64,000 nucleotides of DNA from SIG603 sp963611165 (GTDB taxonomy: Bacteria > Bacillota > Clostridia > Oscillospirales > Acutalibacteraceae). A program made the translations under genes and the position numbers. Shown here one piece after another: positions 42,939-51,442 of the stretch; within the stretch, counting starts at the first letter, position 1; every line of letters starts with the position of its first letter. Where the stretch lies: the NCBI GenBank assembly GCA_963611165.1, contig CAVDQG010000005.1:25199-89198 (forward strand), written 5' to 3'. The notes under the pieces are model-generated. The model had not been told where the DNA came from and did no database searches. It saw only the letters and a list, made by a program, of their open reading frames with translations.

Positions 42939-44711
42939 ATGAAATCAACGCCAAAAAGTTATATACCAAACTACCCCAGACCTCAGCTTGTAAGAGACAA
43001 TTTTTTGCTCCTTGACGGAGAATGGAATTTCTGCTTTGACGAAAATCACTCGGGCGAAGAAAAAGGCTACCGCTACGGCTTCGAGCCCGAATATAAAATA
43101 AATGTACCGTTCACCTACGAGACGGAGGCATCGGGAATCAATATTCAGAAGGTACACGACTGCGTGTGGTACTCAAGAAAGGTGTACCTTGAGAAAAACG
43201 AGGACAAAAAAATCATCCTTAACTTTGAGGGCTCGGACTACGAAACGAGAGTTTTCGTAAACGGAAATATGGTCGGAAGTCACAAGGGCGGCTACTCACG
43301 CTTTTCGTTCGACATAACCGACTACGCAGAAAACGGAGAAAATCTAATCGTTGTATGCGTGCGTGACAGCCTCGATAAGGCTCAGCCAAGAGGCAAGCAG
43401 AGATGGATTAAAAAAAGCTACGCCTGTTTCTATGTTCAGACGACAGGCATATGGAAAAGCGTGTGGATTGAATATGTCCCCGAGGTCTATGTCACGTCGC
43501 TCAAAATTACTCCGAACCTTGAAAATTCGAGCGTTTTGATTGAGGGAACTCTCAACCGTGAATTTGACTGTCAGGTTTCTGCGGAAATCGAATTCGGAAA
43601 TGATTTCATTTCGAACACAAGCACCTCTGTCGCAGGAAACAAGAGATTTTCACTGACAGCAAATGTCAACTCTGAGAAATATCCGCTCTGGGGCGTGTTG
43701 CTGTGGTCACCGACAGAGCCGAACCTTTACGATTTGAGCGTCAAGCTTTTGGACGAAGAGAGCGAGATAATCGATGAAATCAAATCATATTTCGGTATGC
43801 GTGAAATCAGCATAAGCGGACAGAATATTCTTCTCAACGGAATACCGCTGTATCAAAAACTGCTTCTCGATCAGGGCTACTGGAGAGAAAGCCATCTCAC
43901 ACCGCCGAGCGAGGGAGAAATCATAAATGATATTTCCAAGATTCAGTCCCTCGGCTACAACGGCGTAAGGAAGCACATGAAAATCGAGGATGAAAAATTC
44001 CTTTTCTGGGCGGATGTCCGCGGACTTTTGGTTTGGAGCGAATTTCCCGCAACCTATGCTTTCTGTGACGATGCCGTTTCCAATTTCACAAACGAATGGA
44101 TGAGCGTTGTAAGGCAGAATTACTCTCACCCGTCCATAATCACATGGACGCCGTTCAACGAAAGCTGGGGAGTTCCGAAAATAAAGACGGACAAAAAACA
44201 GCAGGACTTCACAAGAGCTGTCTATTACCTCACTAAGTCTTATGACAGCACGAGACCCGTCATTTGCAACGACGGTTGGGAGCACACGATTTCCGACATC
44301 ATCACACTTCACGACTACGAAGAGAACATCAAAGCTTTCAGCGAAAGATACGGTGATCTCGGTTCTCTCCTTTCAAACAAAAAAGCATTCAGCAAAACAA
44401 TGTTCTGTATGGCAGACGGCTTCAAGTATGAGGGTCAGCCGATAATCATCAGCGAATTCGGCGGAATAGCTGTCAGCGGAAAGGGCGACGGCTGGGGCTA
44501 CGGAAACAAGGTCGAGGGTGAGGAAGATTTTCTCTCCCGTTTCGAGGCAATAACCGACGCCATCAAAGCAATCCCCGAATGCTCGGGCTACTGCTACACT
44601 CAGGTTTCGGACGTTCAGCAAGAGGTCAACGGTCTCTTGGACGAAAACCACGAATACAAATTCTCACCCGAAAGAATTAAAGAAATCAACGATAAACAGA
44701 TAAACTGTTAA
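42939..44711 (+). CDS. Glycoside hydrolase family 2 enzyme
   Basis: A 590-residue intracellular glycosidase with no signal peptide. The N-terminal jelly-roll (YPRPQLVRDNFLLLDGEWNF, VFVNGNMVGSHKGGYSRFSFDIT) and an Ig-like domain precede the TIM barrel. The acid/base Glu is in WTPFNESWG and the nucleophile is the Glu in IIISEFGG. The family covers beta-galactosidase, beta-glucuronidase and beta-mannosidase; the sequence does not settle which. It lacks the long C-terminal domains of LacZ. RBS AGGGAGG. Transcribed alone. Confidence 0.9.
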   Translation: MKSTPKSYIPNYPRPQLVRDNFLLLDGEWNFCFDENHSGEEKGYRYGFEPEYKINVPFTYETEASGINIQKVHDCVWYSRKVYLEKNEDKKIILNFEGSDYETRVFVNGNMVGSHKGGYSRFSFDITDYAENGENLIVVCVRDSLDKAQPRGKQRWIKKSYACFYVQTTGIWKSVWIEYVPEVYVTSLKITPNLENSSVLIEGTLNREFDCQVSAEIEFGNDFISNTSTSVAGNKRFSLTANVNSEKYPLWGVLLWSPTEPNLYDLSVKLLDEESEIIDEIKSYFGMREISISGQNILLNGIPLYQKLLLDQGYWRESHLTPPSEGEIINDISKIQSLGYNGVRKHMKIEDEKFLFWADVRGLLVWSEFPATYAFCDDAVSNFTNEWMSVVRQNYSHPSIITWTPFNESWGVPKIKTDKKQQDFTRAVYYLTKSYDSTRPVICNDGWEHTISDIITLHDYEENIKAFSERYGDLGSLLSNKKAFSKTMFCMADGFKYEGQPIIISEFGGIAVSGKGDGWGYGNKVEGEEDFLSRFEAITDAIKAIPECSGYCYTQVSDVQQEVNGLLDENHEYKFSPERIKEINDKQINC

Positions 44712-44717
44712 CAACTC

Positions 44718-44760
44718 AAAAGCATCCTGTACCGAATCATCGGCAAGGATGCTTTTTTGT
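44718..44760. terminator. Terminator between GH2 gene and hisF
   Basis: AAAGCATCC and GGATGCTTTTTT pair across about 20 bases with a T-run on the plus strand. Confidence 0.75.
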
Positions 44761-44773
44761 CAAATTAATCAGA

Positions 44774-45538
44774 TTAAATTGTTTTTCTTACAGGAATTCC
44801 TCTGTCGGAAAGATAGTCCTTAAGCTCGGGAACGGTTATCTCCTTGAAGTGGAAAAGCGAAGCGGCAAGCACGGCGTCTGCCTTTCCGTCGGTGAACGCA
44901 TCGTAGAAATGAGACATCTTGCCCGCACCGCCCGATGCGATAACGGGAATGTGAACATTCTCGGAGATTGTTCTCGTCAATTCGAGGTCATAGCCCTCCT
45001 TGACTCCGTCGCAGTCCATACTGGTGAGAAGTATCTCGCCTGCTCCGAGAGACTCTACCTTCTTAGCCCACTCGAGCGCATCGATTCCCGTGTCCACTCT
45101 GCCGCCGTTAAGGTAAAGCGTCCAGTTTCCCTTTTCGGTACGCTTGGCGTCCATGGCAACGACAACGCACTGGCTTCCGAATTTATAAGCCGCATCGGAA
45201 ATAATCTGCGGATTTTTCAGCGCCGCCGAGTTGACGGATACTTTGTCCGCACCGGCACGAAGTATGGCGGTGAAATCATCTACCGTGCGTATTCCTCCGC
45301 CAACGGTGAACGGAATAAAAATGCTTCTCGCAACTCTCGTGACGATATCTACCATTATGTTTCTCGCATCGGACGATGCTGTTATATCAAGCAAAACGAG
45401 TTCGTCTGCCCCCTGCTTGTTGTATTCGATTGCTGCCTCAACGGGATCGCCCGCATCACGCAAGCCAACGAAATTTGTTCCCTTAACAACTCTGCCGTCC
45501 TTGAGGTCAAGGCACGGAATTATTCTCTTTGCGTACAT
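44774..45538 (-). CDS. hisF: Imidazole glycerol phosphate synthase, cyclase subunit
   Basis: A 254-residue TIM barrel. The catalytic Asp residues lie in IIPCLDLKDG (D11) and VVVAMDAKR (about D130). VGGGIRTVDD and VIASGGAGKMSHF are the phosphate-binding loops. With HisH it forms IGP and AICAR in histidine synthesis. RBS AGGAGGG. Only hisF and hisH are here, so the remaining histidine genes are elsewhere. Confidence 0.96.
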   Translation of the reverse strand: MYAKRIIPCLDLKDGRVVKGTNFVGLRDAGDPVEAAIEYNKQGADELVLLDITASSDARNIMVDIVTRVARSIFIPFTVGGGIRTVDDFTAILRAGADKVSVNSAALKNPQIISDAAYKFGSQCVVVAMDAKRTEKGNWTLYLNGGRVDTGIDALEWAKKVESLGAGEILLTSMDCDGVKEGYDLELTRTISENVHIPVIASGGAGKMSHFYDAFTDGKADAVLAASLFHFKEITVPELKDYLSDRGIPVRKTI

Positions 45539-45553
45539 TGTCTTTCCCTCCTG

Positions 45554-46162
45554 TCAGCCTATAGTCGCAACAAAATTTTTAAGAAGACTTATACCAAGCT
45601 CACCGCTTTTCTCGGGGTGGAATTGGCATGCACGAAGATTTCCTTTTGCCACGGAGGCATGGATATTCACTCCGTACTCGGCGACCGAGGTCACGATATC
45701 CTCCTCAGCTTTGAGGTAATAAGAATGCACAAAATAAACATAAGGATTGTTCGGTATATCCTTAAAGAGAGCATCATCCTTTTTGATTTCAACTGAATTC
45801 CAGCCCATGTGCGGTATCTTCAGTCCCTCGCCGTCAGGAATTCTAACGATTTTCCCCTTGAGAACTCCGAGGCCCACAGCTCCCGGGCTTTCCTCACTGC
45901 TCTCAAAAAGTATCTGCAAGCCAAGGCAAATACCGAGAAACGGCTTGTTTGAAGCGATAAAATCCTTAATCGGCTCCTCAAGTCCTCTGCTTCTGAGTTC
46001 GTTCATAGCGTCACCGAATGAGCCGACGCCGGGCAATATCGCAGCGTCAGCCGCCGCCAAAACTTCCTTATCAGCGGAAACCACGCAGTCGGCGCCTATG
46101 TATTCAAGTGCCTTTCTTACGCTTTCGATGTTTCCTGCACCGTAATCTATTATACAAATCAT
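45554..46162 (-). CDS. hisH: Imidazole glycerol phosphate synthase, glutaminase subunit
   Basis: A 202-residue class I glutamine amidotransferase. The Cys nucleophile is in FLGICLGLQILFE and the His-Glu pair in ACQFHPEKSG. The N-terminus IIDYGAGNIESV is typical of HisH. It delivers ammonia to HisF, encoded 15 bases downstream. Confidence 0.96.
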   Translation of the reverse strand: MICIIDYGAGNIESVRKALEYIGADCVVSADKEVLAAADAAILPGVGSFGDAMNELRSRGLEEPIKDFIASNKPFLGICLGLQILFESSEESPGAVGLGVLKGKIVRIPDGEGLKIPHMGWNSVEIKKDDALFKDIPNNPYVYFVHSYYLKAEEDIVTSVAEYGVNIHASVAKGNLRACQFHPEKSGELGISLLKNFVATIG

Positions 46163-46369
46163 CTTTCTTTTCCTTTTTACATTTTAGTGTAGTAATATGT
46201 TAAATTAAGCTTATTCTACTATATAAATCCCCGACAATCAACTAAAATTTTTCAAACTCTTTAGAACTATGCAAAATATCTGAAAATCGGTAGAAATGAA
46301 ATGCGAATTATGTTATAGTGTATTGGTATAGAAAGAAATATATCTTTTCATTTACAAGAAAGGTTTTTT

Positions 46370-48523
46370 ATGGATAATAGAGATTTTTTTAATAACGAGC
46401 TGATTGACGCCGCTTCTCAGGGAAGCTTAAGCGCGGTCACTGCTCTGTTTGATTCAAGCTACAACAGCGTATACAAAACGATAAAAACAATGGTAAGCGA
46501 CGAGGACATTATCATGGATGTCATACAGGACGCTTACATCAAGGCTATTTATAATCTGCATATGCTAAACGAGCCGAAAGCCTTCCCCGCTTGGGTGCGA
46601 AAAATCGCAATCAGCAATTCGGCTAAGCGCATTGCTTCTTCGAGTGAAATTTTCTCTCAGGAAATCACTGAGGATATCGGTGCGGCGGCAAACGACAACA
46701 ATGTTCTCTCGACAGAGCTTGATGTTAACCCCGCCGAGGACACCAAAAAAGCACTTAAAATCCTTGATTCATTAAGCGATGAGCAGAGACTTGTAACAGG
46801 AATGTACTACTACACGGGAATGAGAATTTCCGACATTGCGGGCACGGTCGAGTGTGACGAAGAAATTATACAGAAGCTTATTGCAGATTCAAGAGTCGCA
46901 ATCACAAAGGCGGTCAACGGTCTTAAGGACGAGGGCGTTGACACTCACGGACTTAGCGCCGTACAGTATCTCCTTTTCCTCTTCAAAGGCTACAGCGTGA
47001 ACGCCGAGGATATTCCTTTCAGAGAATCGACTTTTGAGAGTGTGCGTTTCGGTCTGGGACTTCGATTCTTCAAAACCGAGGCTAAGCACAAAACCCCGAC
47101 AGACGAAGAAATCGAGAATATTCTTTCTTCATCCGAAGAAAGTGCGATGAATGAAGAAGAGGAAGAAAGCACAGCTCCTGACGAAAACGAAAGCATAAAT
47201 GTTGAGGATATAATCGAGACAAAACCGACTGAAAAAGCACCCGAGGTGGTTAAAGCTCCCACAAGACCTCAGCCGCTGAAGCCGCTTACGGTAAGCGAGC
47301 CTCGCATAGTCTCAAAGGATGAATATAAAGATAACGATAATTCCAAGCTGAGCGGAAAAATTATTGCTATGATAATCGTGCTCATCATTCTCTTGGCAGC
47401 AGCCGTAGCCGGAGTTGTTTATATCATGCACAACAGCGGCGAAACCGAGGAAACACCGTCATCTTCCGCATCGGGTACAGTAAGCACAGATGACGATCCG
47501 CTCATTCCGGCGGAGGGCACCGAAGCCGCAGAGGTACAGACGATAGATTCCGATTTAAAGGGCGTTTTATCGGCATACGAAAACGCTCTCGGCGGTCAGG
47601 ATGCAGAAAAATTCGTGAACTCAAATGCGGTTAAGTCGGCTGCCGAAAGCACCGATGAAGAAGCGGTAAAGCTTTTCTACGCTTATTACGACATTGACAC
47701 AGACTCCGAGGAAGAGCTTTTAATCGGCGTCGGCAATGACTCACTTGTAAAAATCGCCGCAATCTATGAACCAAACAACGGCAAGACAACAAGAGTATTC
47801 AAAGATAATTCAATAGGAGACTCATCTCTTGTCAGCGTACTCAAGGACGGCACTGTTTTCTATCACAAGGTAACGGATGACAAAAATTCCGAAGCGGGCA
47901 TTTGGAAGCTTAACAGCACAGGTGCTTACTCCACTGAAATTTACACAATGGACACCGAGAAATACGGCGATGAGCTTTATCATAAGGATGACGCTTCCGT
48001 TCCGTACAATGACCTTCTTGCCACAATTCAGGAAACAGGCATTGTGAACGATTTCGACTGGAAGGAAGTCACTGCGGCTGAGGCAAAATCCGAGGAAAGC
48101 TCGGAGTCAAGCAAGGAAGAAAGCTCCGAAGCCAAGGACGAATCAAGCAAGGAGGAGAGCAAAGAAGAAAGCTCAGAGTCCTCCAAAAAGGAATCAAGCA
48201 AAAAGGAAAGCTCATCTGCTCCAGACGGTGCTACAGACCCCTACTCCATTCAGGAATGGCTTGATAATTACCGCAATTCCGACACAGGCAGTGAGATGTA
48301 TGTCACTCCGAACGGCGACGGAAATTACTCTTTCGTTTGGTGGATTGACACGAGCGAATATAGCTATAACGGTTCTGTAGACGGATACCAAGTTGTAGTT
48401 AATGTCAGCGATACCGAAAAGCTTTACATCACACCGTACAGCGACCACCTCGATGTCACGGCTAACGATGCATTCACCAAAAATCACGGTGACGGCTTCA
48501 CGGGCTCTTTCTACAAAAACTAA
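46370..48523 (+). CDS. Membrane-tethered ECF-type sigma factor with extracytoplasmic domain
   Basis: A 717-residue fusion. Residues 15-90 match sigma region 2 (SSYNSVYKTIKTMVSDEDIIMDVIQDAY) and 130-190 match region 4 (LSDEQRLVTGMYYYTGMRISDIAG). An acidic linker of about 140 residues leads to one transmembrane helix (about 334-358, KIIAMIIVLIILLAAAVAGVVY). The outside part holds a domain of about 200 residues (about 385-565), a Lys/Glu/Ser-rich repeat spacer (about 565-620) and a terminal beta-rich domain. No separate anti-sigma gene adjoins it. The fusion may make the protein its own membrane sensor. Confidence 0.8.
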   Translation: MDNRDFFNNELIDAASQGSLSAVTALFDSSYNSVYKTIKTMVSDEDIIMDVIQDAYIKAIYNLHMLNEPKAFPAWVRKIAISNSAKRIASSSEIFSQEITEDIGAAANDNNVLSTELDVNPAEDTKKALKILDSLSDEQRLVTGMYYYTGMRISDIAGTVECDEEIIQKLIADSRVAITKAVNGLKDEGVDTHGLSAVQYLLFLFKGYSVNAEDIPFRESTFESVRFGLGLRFFKTEAKHKTPTDEEIENILSSSEESAMNEEEEESTAPDENESINVEDIIETKPTEKAPEVVKAPTRPQPLKPLTVSEPRIVSKDEYKDNDNSKLSGKIIAMIIVLIILLAAAVAGVVYIMHNSGETEETPSSSASGTVSTDDDPLIPAEGTEAAEVQTIDSDLKGVLSAYENALGGQDAEKFVNSNAVKSAAESTDEEAVKLFYAYYDIDTDSEEELLIGVGNDSLVKIAAIYEPNNGKTTRVFKDNSIGDSSLVSVLKDGTVFYHKVTDDKNSEAGIWKLNSTGAYSTEIYTMDTEKYGDELYHKDDASVPYNDLLATIQETGIVNDFDWKEVTAAEAKSEESSESSKEESSEAKDESSKEESKEESSESSKKESSKKESSSAPDGATDPYSIQEWLDNYRNSDTGSEMYVTPNGDGNYSFVWWIDTSEYSYNGSVDGYQVVVNVSDTEKLYITPYSDHLDVTANDAFTKNHGDGFTGSFYKN

Positions 48524-48540
48524 ATCATCTTAAAATTCAA

Positions 48541-48576
48541 AACGAAGACAAGTAAGCGCTTGTCTTCGTTTTTTGA
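48541..48576 (+). terminator. Terminator of the sigma-factor gene
   Basis: AACGAAGACAAG and CTTGTCTTCGTT form a perfect 12-bp stem followed by TTTT. Confidence 0.9.
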
Positions 48577-48623
48577 ACAAATTGTAAAAAACTGTTTCAA
48601 TTTCAATTATTTTAAATTTACTA

Positions 48624-48652
48624 TTGAAATGTATACTAATTTGGTGTATATT
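48624..48652 (+). promoter_or_regulatory. Promoter of nifS-iscU
   Basis: TTGAAA (48624-48629) and TATATT (48647-48652) are 17 bases apart. The 5' leader is about 55 bases long. Confidence 0.75.
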
Positions 48653-48713
48653 ATTTGTGGTTGTTAAAGATACTTAACTTTTCCACCTAAAAGATATGAA
48701 AGGATTTTATGAT

Positions 48714-49952
48714 ATGAATAAAGTCATCTACTGTGATAATGCGGCAACAACAGCGGTTTCCCCCGCAGTTCTCGAAGCAATGTTGCCATTCTATAAAGAC
48801 TGCTACGGTAACCCATCAAGCCTTTACACCTTAGGTCAAAAGGCAAAGGGCCCGCTTGAGGATGCAAGAAAGACAATGGCTGATATTTTCGGATGCAGCG
48901 AAAAGGAAATCTTCTTCACCTCCTGCGGCTCCGAGGCTGACAACTGGGCTGTCAAGGGTGCGGCTCACCTCATGGCTAAGAAGGGCAAAAACCACATCAT
49001 CACCTCCGTTTTCGAGCATCACGCTATTCTTCACACCTGTGCGGCTCTCGAAAAGGAAGGCTTTGAGGTCACCTATCTCCCCGTTTACAGCGACGGTTTG
49101 GTAAGAGTCGAGGACGTTGAGGCTGCTATCACCGATAAGACAGCTCTCGTCACAATCATGTACGCAAACAACGAGATCGGAACAATCCAGCCAATTCCCG
49201 AAATCGGCGAGGTCTGCAAAAAGCACGGTGTTCTTTTCCACACCGACGCAGTTCAGGCGGCGGGCAATGTGCACATCAACGTTAAGGATCAGCACATTGA
49301 CATGCTCTCACTCTCCGGTCATAAGTTCCACGGCCCCAAGGGCGTAGGTATGCTCTACTGCAGACGCGGCTTGAGACTTCCCAACCTCATTGACGGCGGT
49401 GCTCAGGAGTCCAACAGACGTGCAGGAACAGAGAATGTCGCAGGCATTGTCGGAATGGCTACCGCACTTAAGATTTATGCCGACACAATGGACGAGAGAA
49501 ACGCAAAATTAAGCGCCATGACAAACAAACTCATGGACGGTCTTTCCAAGATTGAGTGCTCAAGAGTTAACGGCTCACGCGAGCACAGACTTCCGGGAAA
49601 TGTAAACATGTGCTTCCTCGGAGTTGAGGGCGAATCCATGCTCTTAAGCCTTGATTTCAAGGGTATCTGCGCTTCCTCAGGTTCTGCATGCACAAGCGGA
49701 AGCCTCGACCCGTCTCACGTTCTTCTTTCAATCGGACTTCCTCACGAGGTTGCTCACGGCTCACTTCGTCTTTCATTCTCAGATGTAAACGATGAGAGCG
49801 ATATCGATTATATCCTCGAGGTTCTTCCTCCGATTATCGAGAAACTTCGTTCATGGTCTCCTCTCTGGGAAGAAATCCTTCAGGGAAAGAGCAACATCAT
49901 GGACAAGTACAGAGAGTGCTTCCCGAACTGGAAGAATGTTCTCGGCGAGTAA
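48714..49952 (+). CDS. nifS: Cysteine desulfurase (NifS/IscS type)
   Basis: A 412-residue PLP enzyme that takes sulfur from cysteine for Fe-S cluster assembly. It starts MNKVIYCDNAATTAVSPAV. The PLP lysine is in LSGHKFHGPKG and the persulfide Cys in SSGSACTSGS. The ATG at 48714 has AAAGGA nine bases upstream; the in-frame ATG at 48696 would place that ribosome binding site inside the coding region. The scaffold gene iscU follows 72 bases later. Confidence 0.96.
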   Translation: MNKVIYCDNAATTAVSPAVLEAMLPFYKDCYGNPSSLYTLGQKAKGPLEDARKTMADIFGCSEKEIFFTSCGSEADNWAVKGAAHLMAKKGKNHIITSVFEHHAILHTCAALEKEGFEVTYLPVYSDGLVRVEDVEAAITDKTALVTIMYANNEIGTIQPIPEIGEVCKKHGVLFHTDAVQAAGNVHINVKDQHIDMLSLSGHKFHGPKGVGMLYCRRGLRLPNLIDGGAQESNRRAGTENVAGIVGMATALKIYADTMDERNAKLSAMTNKLMDGLSKIECSRVNGSREHRLPGNVNMCFLGVEGESMLLSLDFKGICASSGSACTSGSLDPSHVLLSIGLPHEVAHGSLRLSFSDVNDESDIDYILEVLPPIIEKLRSWSPLWEEILQGKSNIMDKYRECFPNWKNVLGE

Positions 49953-50024
49953 TCGCTCAATTAACTTGAAAAACAGTTTATAATCGTTTAAAATAGAAGC
50001 ATTAACCCGAAAGGATGTTTAATT

Positions 50025-50465
50025 ATGGCATATAGTGAAAAAGTAATGGAGCACTTCACCAACCCTCACAACGTAGGTGAGATTCCTGACGCTAACGGTA
50101 TCGGACAGGTTGGTAACCCGAAGTGCGGCGATATAATGAGAATGTACATCAAGGTCAACGATGACGAAATCATCGAGGATGTTTCTTTCAAGACCTTTGG
50201 CTGTGGTGCTGCTATCGCAACAAGCTCGATGGCTACAGACCTTATCAAGGGTAAGCCGATAAGCGAGGCACTCAAGCTCACAAACGCCGCTGTTATGGAA
50301 GCTCTTGACGGACTTCCGGCAATCAAGGTTCACTGCTCAGTTCTTGCAGAGCAGGCAATCAAAGCGGCTCTCTCCGATTATTACAGACGCAAGGGCATCG
50401 ACCCTGTGCCGATCGTCGGTGAAATTCACGATGACGACGAAGAGGAATTCATCCCCGAAGAATAA
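50025..50465 (+). CDS. iscU: Fe-S cluster scaffold protein
   Basis: A 146-residue IscU/NifU-N scaffold. The three cluster cysteines and the Asp are present: NPKCGD, FKTFGCGAA and VHCSVLAEQA. A short acidic tail (HDDDEEEFIPEE) extends beyond the usual end. RBS GAAAGGA. It accepts sulfur from the desulfurase encoded just upstream. No iscR, iscA or ferredoxin gene is adjacent, as is common in Clostridia. Confidence 0.95.
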   Translation: MAYSEKVMEHFTNPHNVGEIPDANGIGQVGNPKCGDIMRMYIKVNDDEIIEDVSFKTFGCGAAIATSSMATDLIKGKPISEALKLTNAAVMEALDGLPAIKVHCSVLAEQAIKAALSDYYRRKGIDPVPIVGEIHDDDEEEFIPEE

Positions 50466-50471
50466 AAAATT

Positions 50472-50507
50472 AAGCTATGCGAATGAAAATTTCGCATAGC
50501 TTTTCTT
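50472..50507 (+). terminator. Terminator of nifS-iscU
   Basis: AAGCTATGCGAA and TTCGCATAGCTT form a 12-bp stem with a T-rich tail. Confidence 0.85.
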
Positions 50508-50524
50508 TTTGTGAAAATAATTTA

Positions 50525-51169
50525 TCAAGCGGCTACTCTCTGAATCTCAATCGCATAGCAATTTGAAGTACTGCCGAAAGCTACCTTCTGGTTTTCCCAA
50601 AGTCTTGTTTCTGCCTTTGTCCAGATGAGTGCGTCACCGCTTGGCTCGCTCTCACCGTAAAGCGACGAGAATTTCTCGCTGAAATGTGCATGAGCCGCTG
50701 TGGCATCAGTGCCCTGTGCCGCACACAAATAAACCACGAACACTTCGTTATTCCAGAAATCAACTCTCGGACAGAACTTGTATCCGTCAAAATCAATGCT
50801 TACGCAGTCGATGTACCATGTGGAATCTGTTGATGCGGGATTTAAATCGTCCTCAGTAATTCCAAGCGCCGAAAGAACAGCATCGGGAGATGAGCCGTTA
50901 GCTATCTCGGCTAAATCAAATCCTGCAGCACCGACTAAATCGTCAGTTGTAATTTCAAGCTCTGTCTTTGTCTCAGATGTCTGAACGGAATTTGCAGACT
51001 CTGCTTCACTAATTTGTGTCTCACTCTCTTCTGCCTGAGAAGAAGCGGCTGACACTTCACTCGAAACAGCAGTGCTTGATTCATTTTCTGTGCTATTTGT
51101 GCTTGACGAACAAGCTGTCATTGCCGCCGCCATACTAAGGCACAGCAATAATGTTACTAATTTTTTCAA
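50525..51169 (-). CDS. Hypothetical lipoprotein
   Basis: A 214-residue exported lipoprotein of unknown function. The signal peptide is followed by a lipobox-like AMTAC and a Ser/Thr/Glu-rich tether of about 50 residues. The C-terminal domain (about 75-214) has no recognised motif; DFDGYKFCPRVDFWNNEVFVVYL suggests a small beta-rich fold. The start is TTG at 51169 (KKLVTLLL), seven bases after GGAGG; the upstream TTG is too close to that site. Confidence 0.75.
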   Translation of the reverse strand: MKKLVTLLLCLSMAAAMTACSSSTNSTENESSTAVSSEVSAASSQAEESETQISEAESANSVQTSETKTELEITTDDLVGAAGFDLAEIANGSSPDAVLSALGITEDDLNPASTDSTWYIDCVSIDFDGYKFCPRVDFWNNEVFVVYLCAAQGTDATAAHAHFSEKFSSLYGESEPSGDALIWTKAETRLWENQKVAFGSTSNCYAIEIQRVAA

Positions 51170-51348
51170 AACCAAACCTCCGATATATTAAAATTTTTAT
51201 CAAAAGCAAATTGTCGCAGTACCGAAATTCGGTACAACATTTAGGATTATACTATTATACCCGCAGTTTTACAAGCAAATTTATTTTTGCTTTTTTCCGA
51301 CAATTTTTATTTTACTCAATCTATTATTCCAAATCCATAAATAAACTC

Positions 51349-51377
51349 TTGATATATCCACAATAATAGGATATAAT
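51349..51377 (+). promoter_or_regulatory. Promoter of glgB
   Basis: TTGATA (51349-51354) and TATAAT (51372-51377) with a 17-base spacer, about 65 bases before the start codon. Confidence 0.8.
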
Positions 51378-51442
51378 GAATAAGAATGTAAGAGCTGGTA
51401 TGCAGTTTTTATTGATTTTGTTGAAACGAGGGACTTTTCAAT

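Noticed and set aside
45231..45719. Second plus-strand frame opposite hisF-hisH
   Set aside because: Same reason: antisense shadow without a start signal.
44849..45796. Plus-strand open frame of 315 codons opposite hisF-hisH
   Set aside because: Overlaps two well-defined enzymes on the other strand and shows no recognisable protein features.
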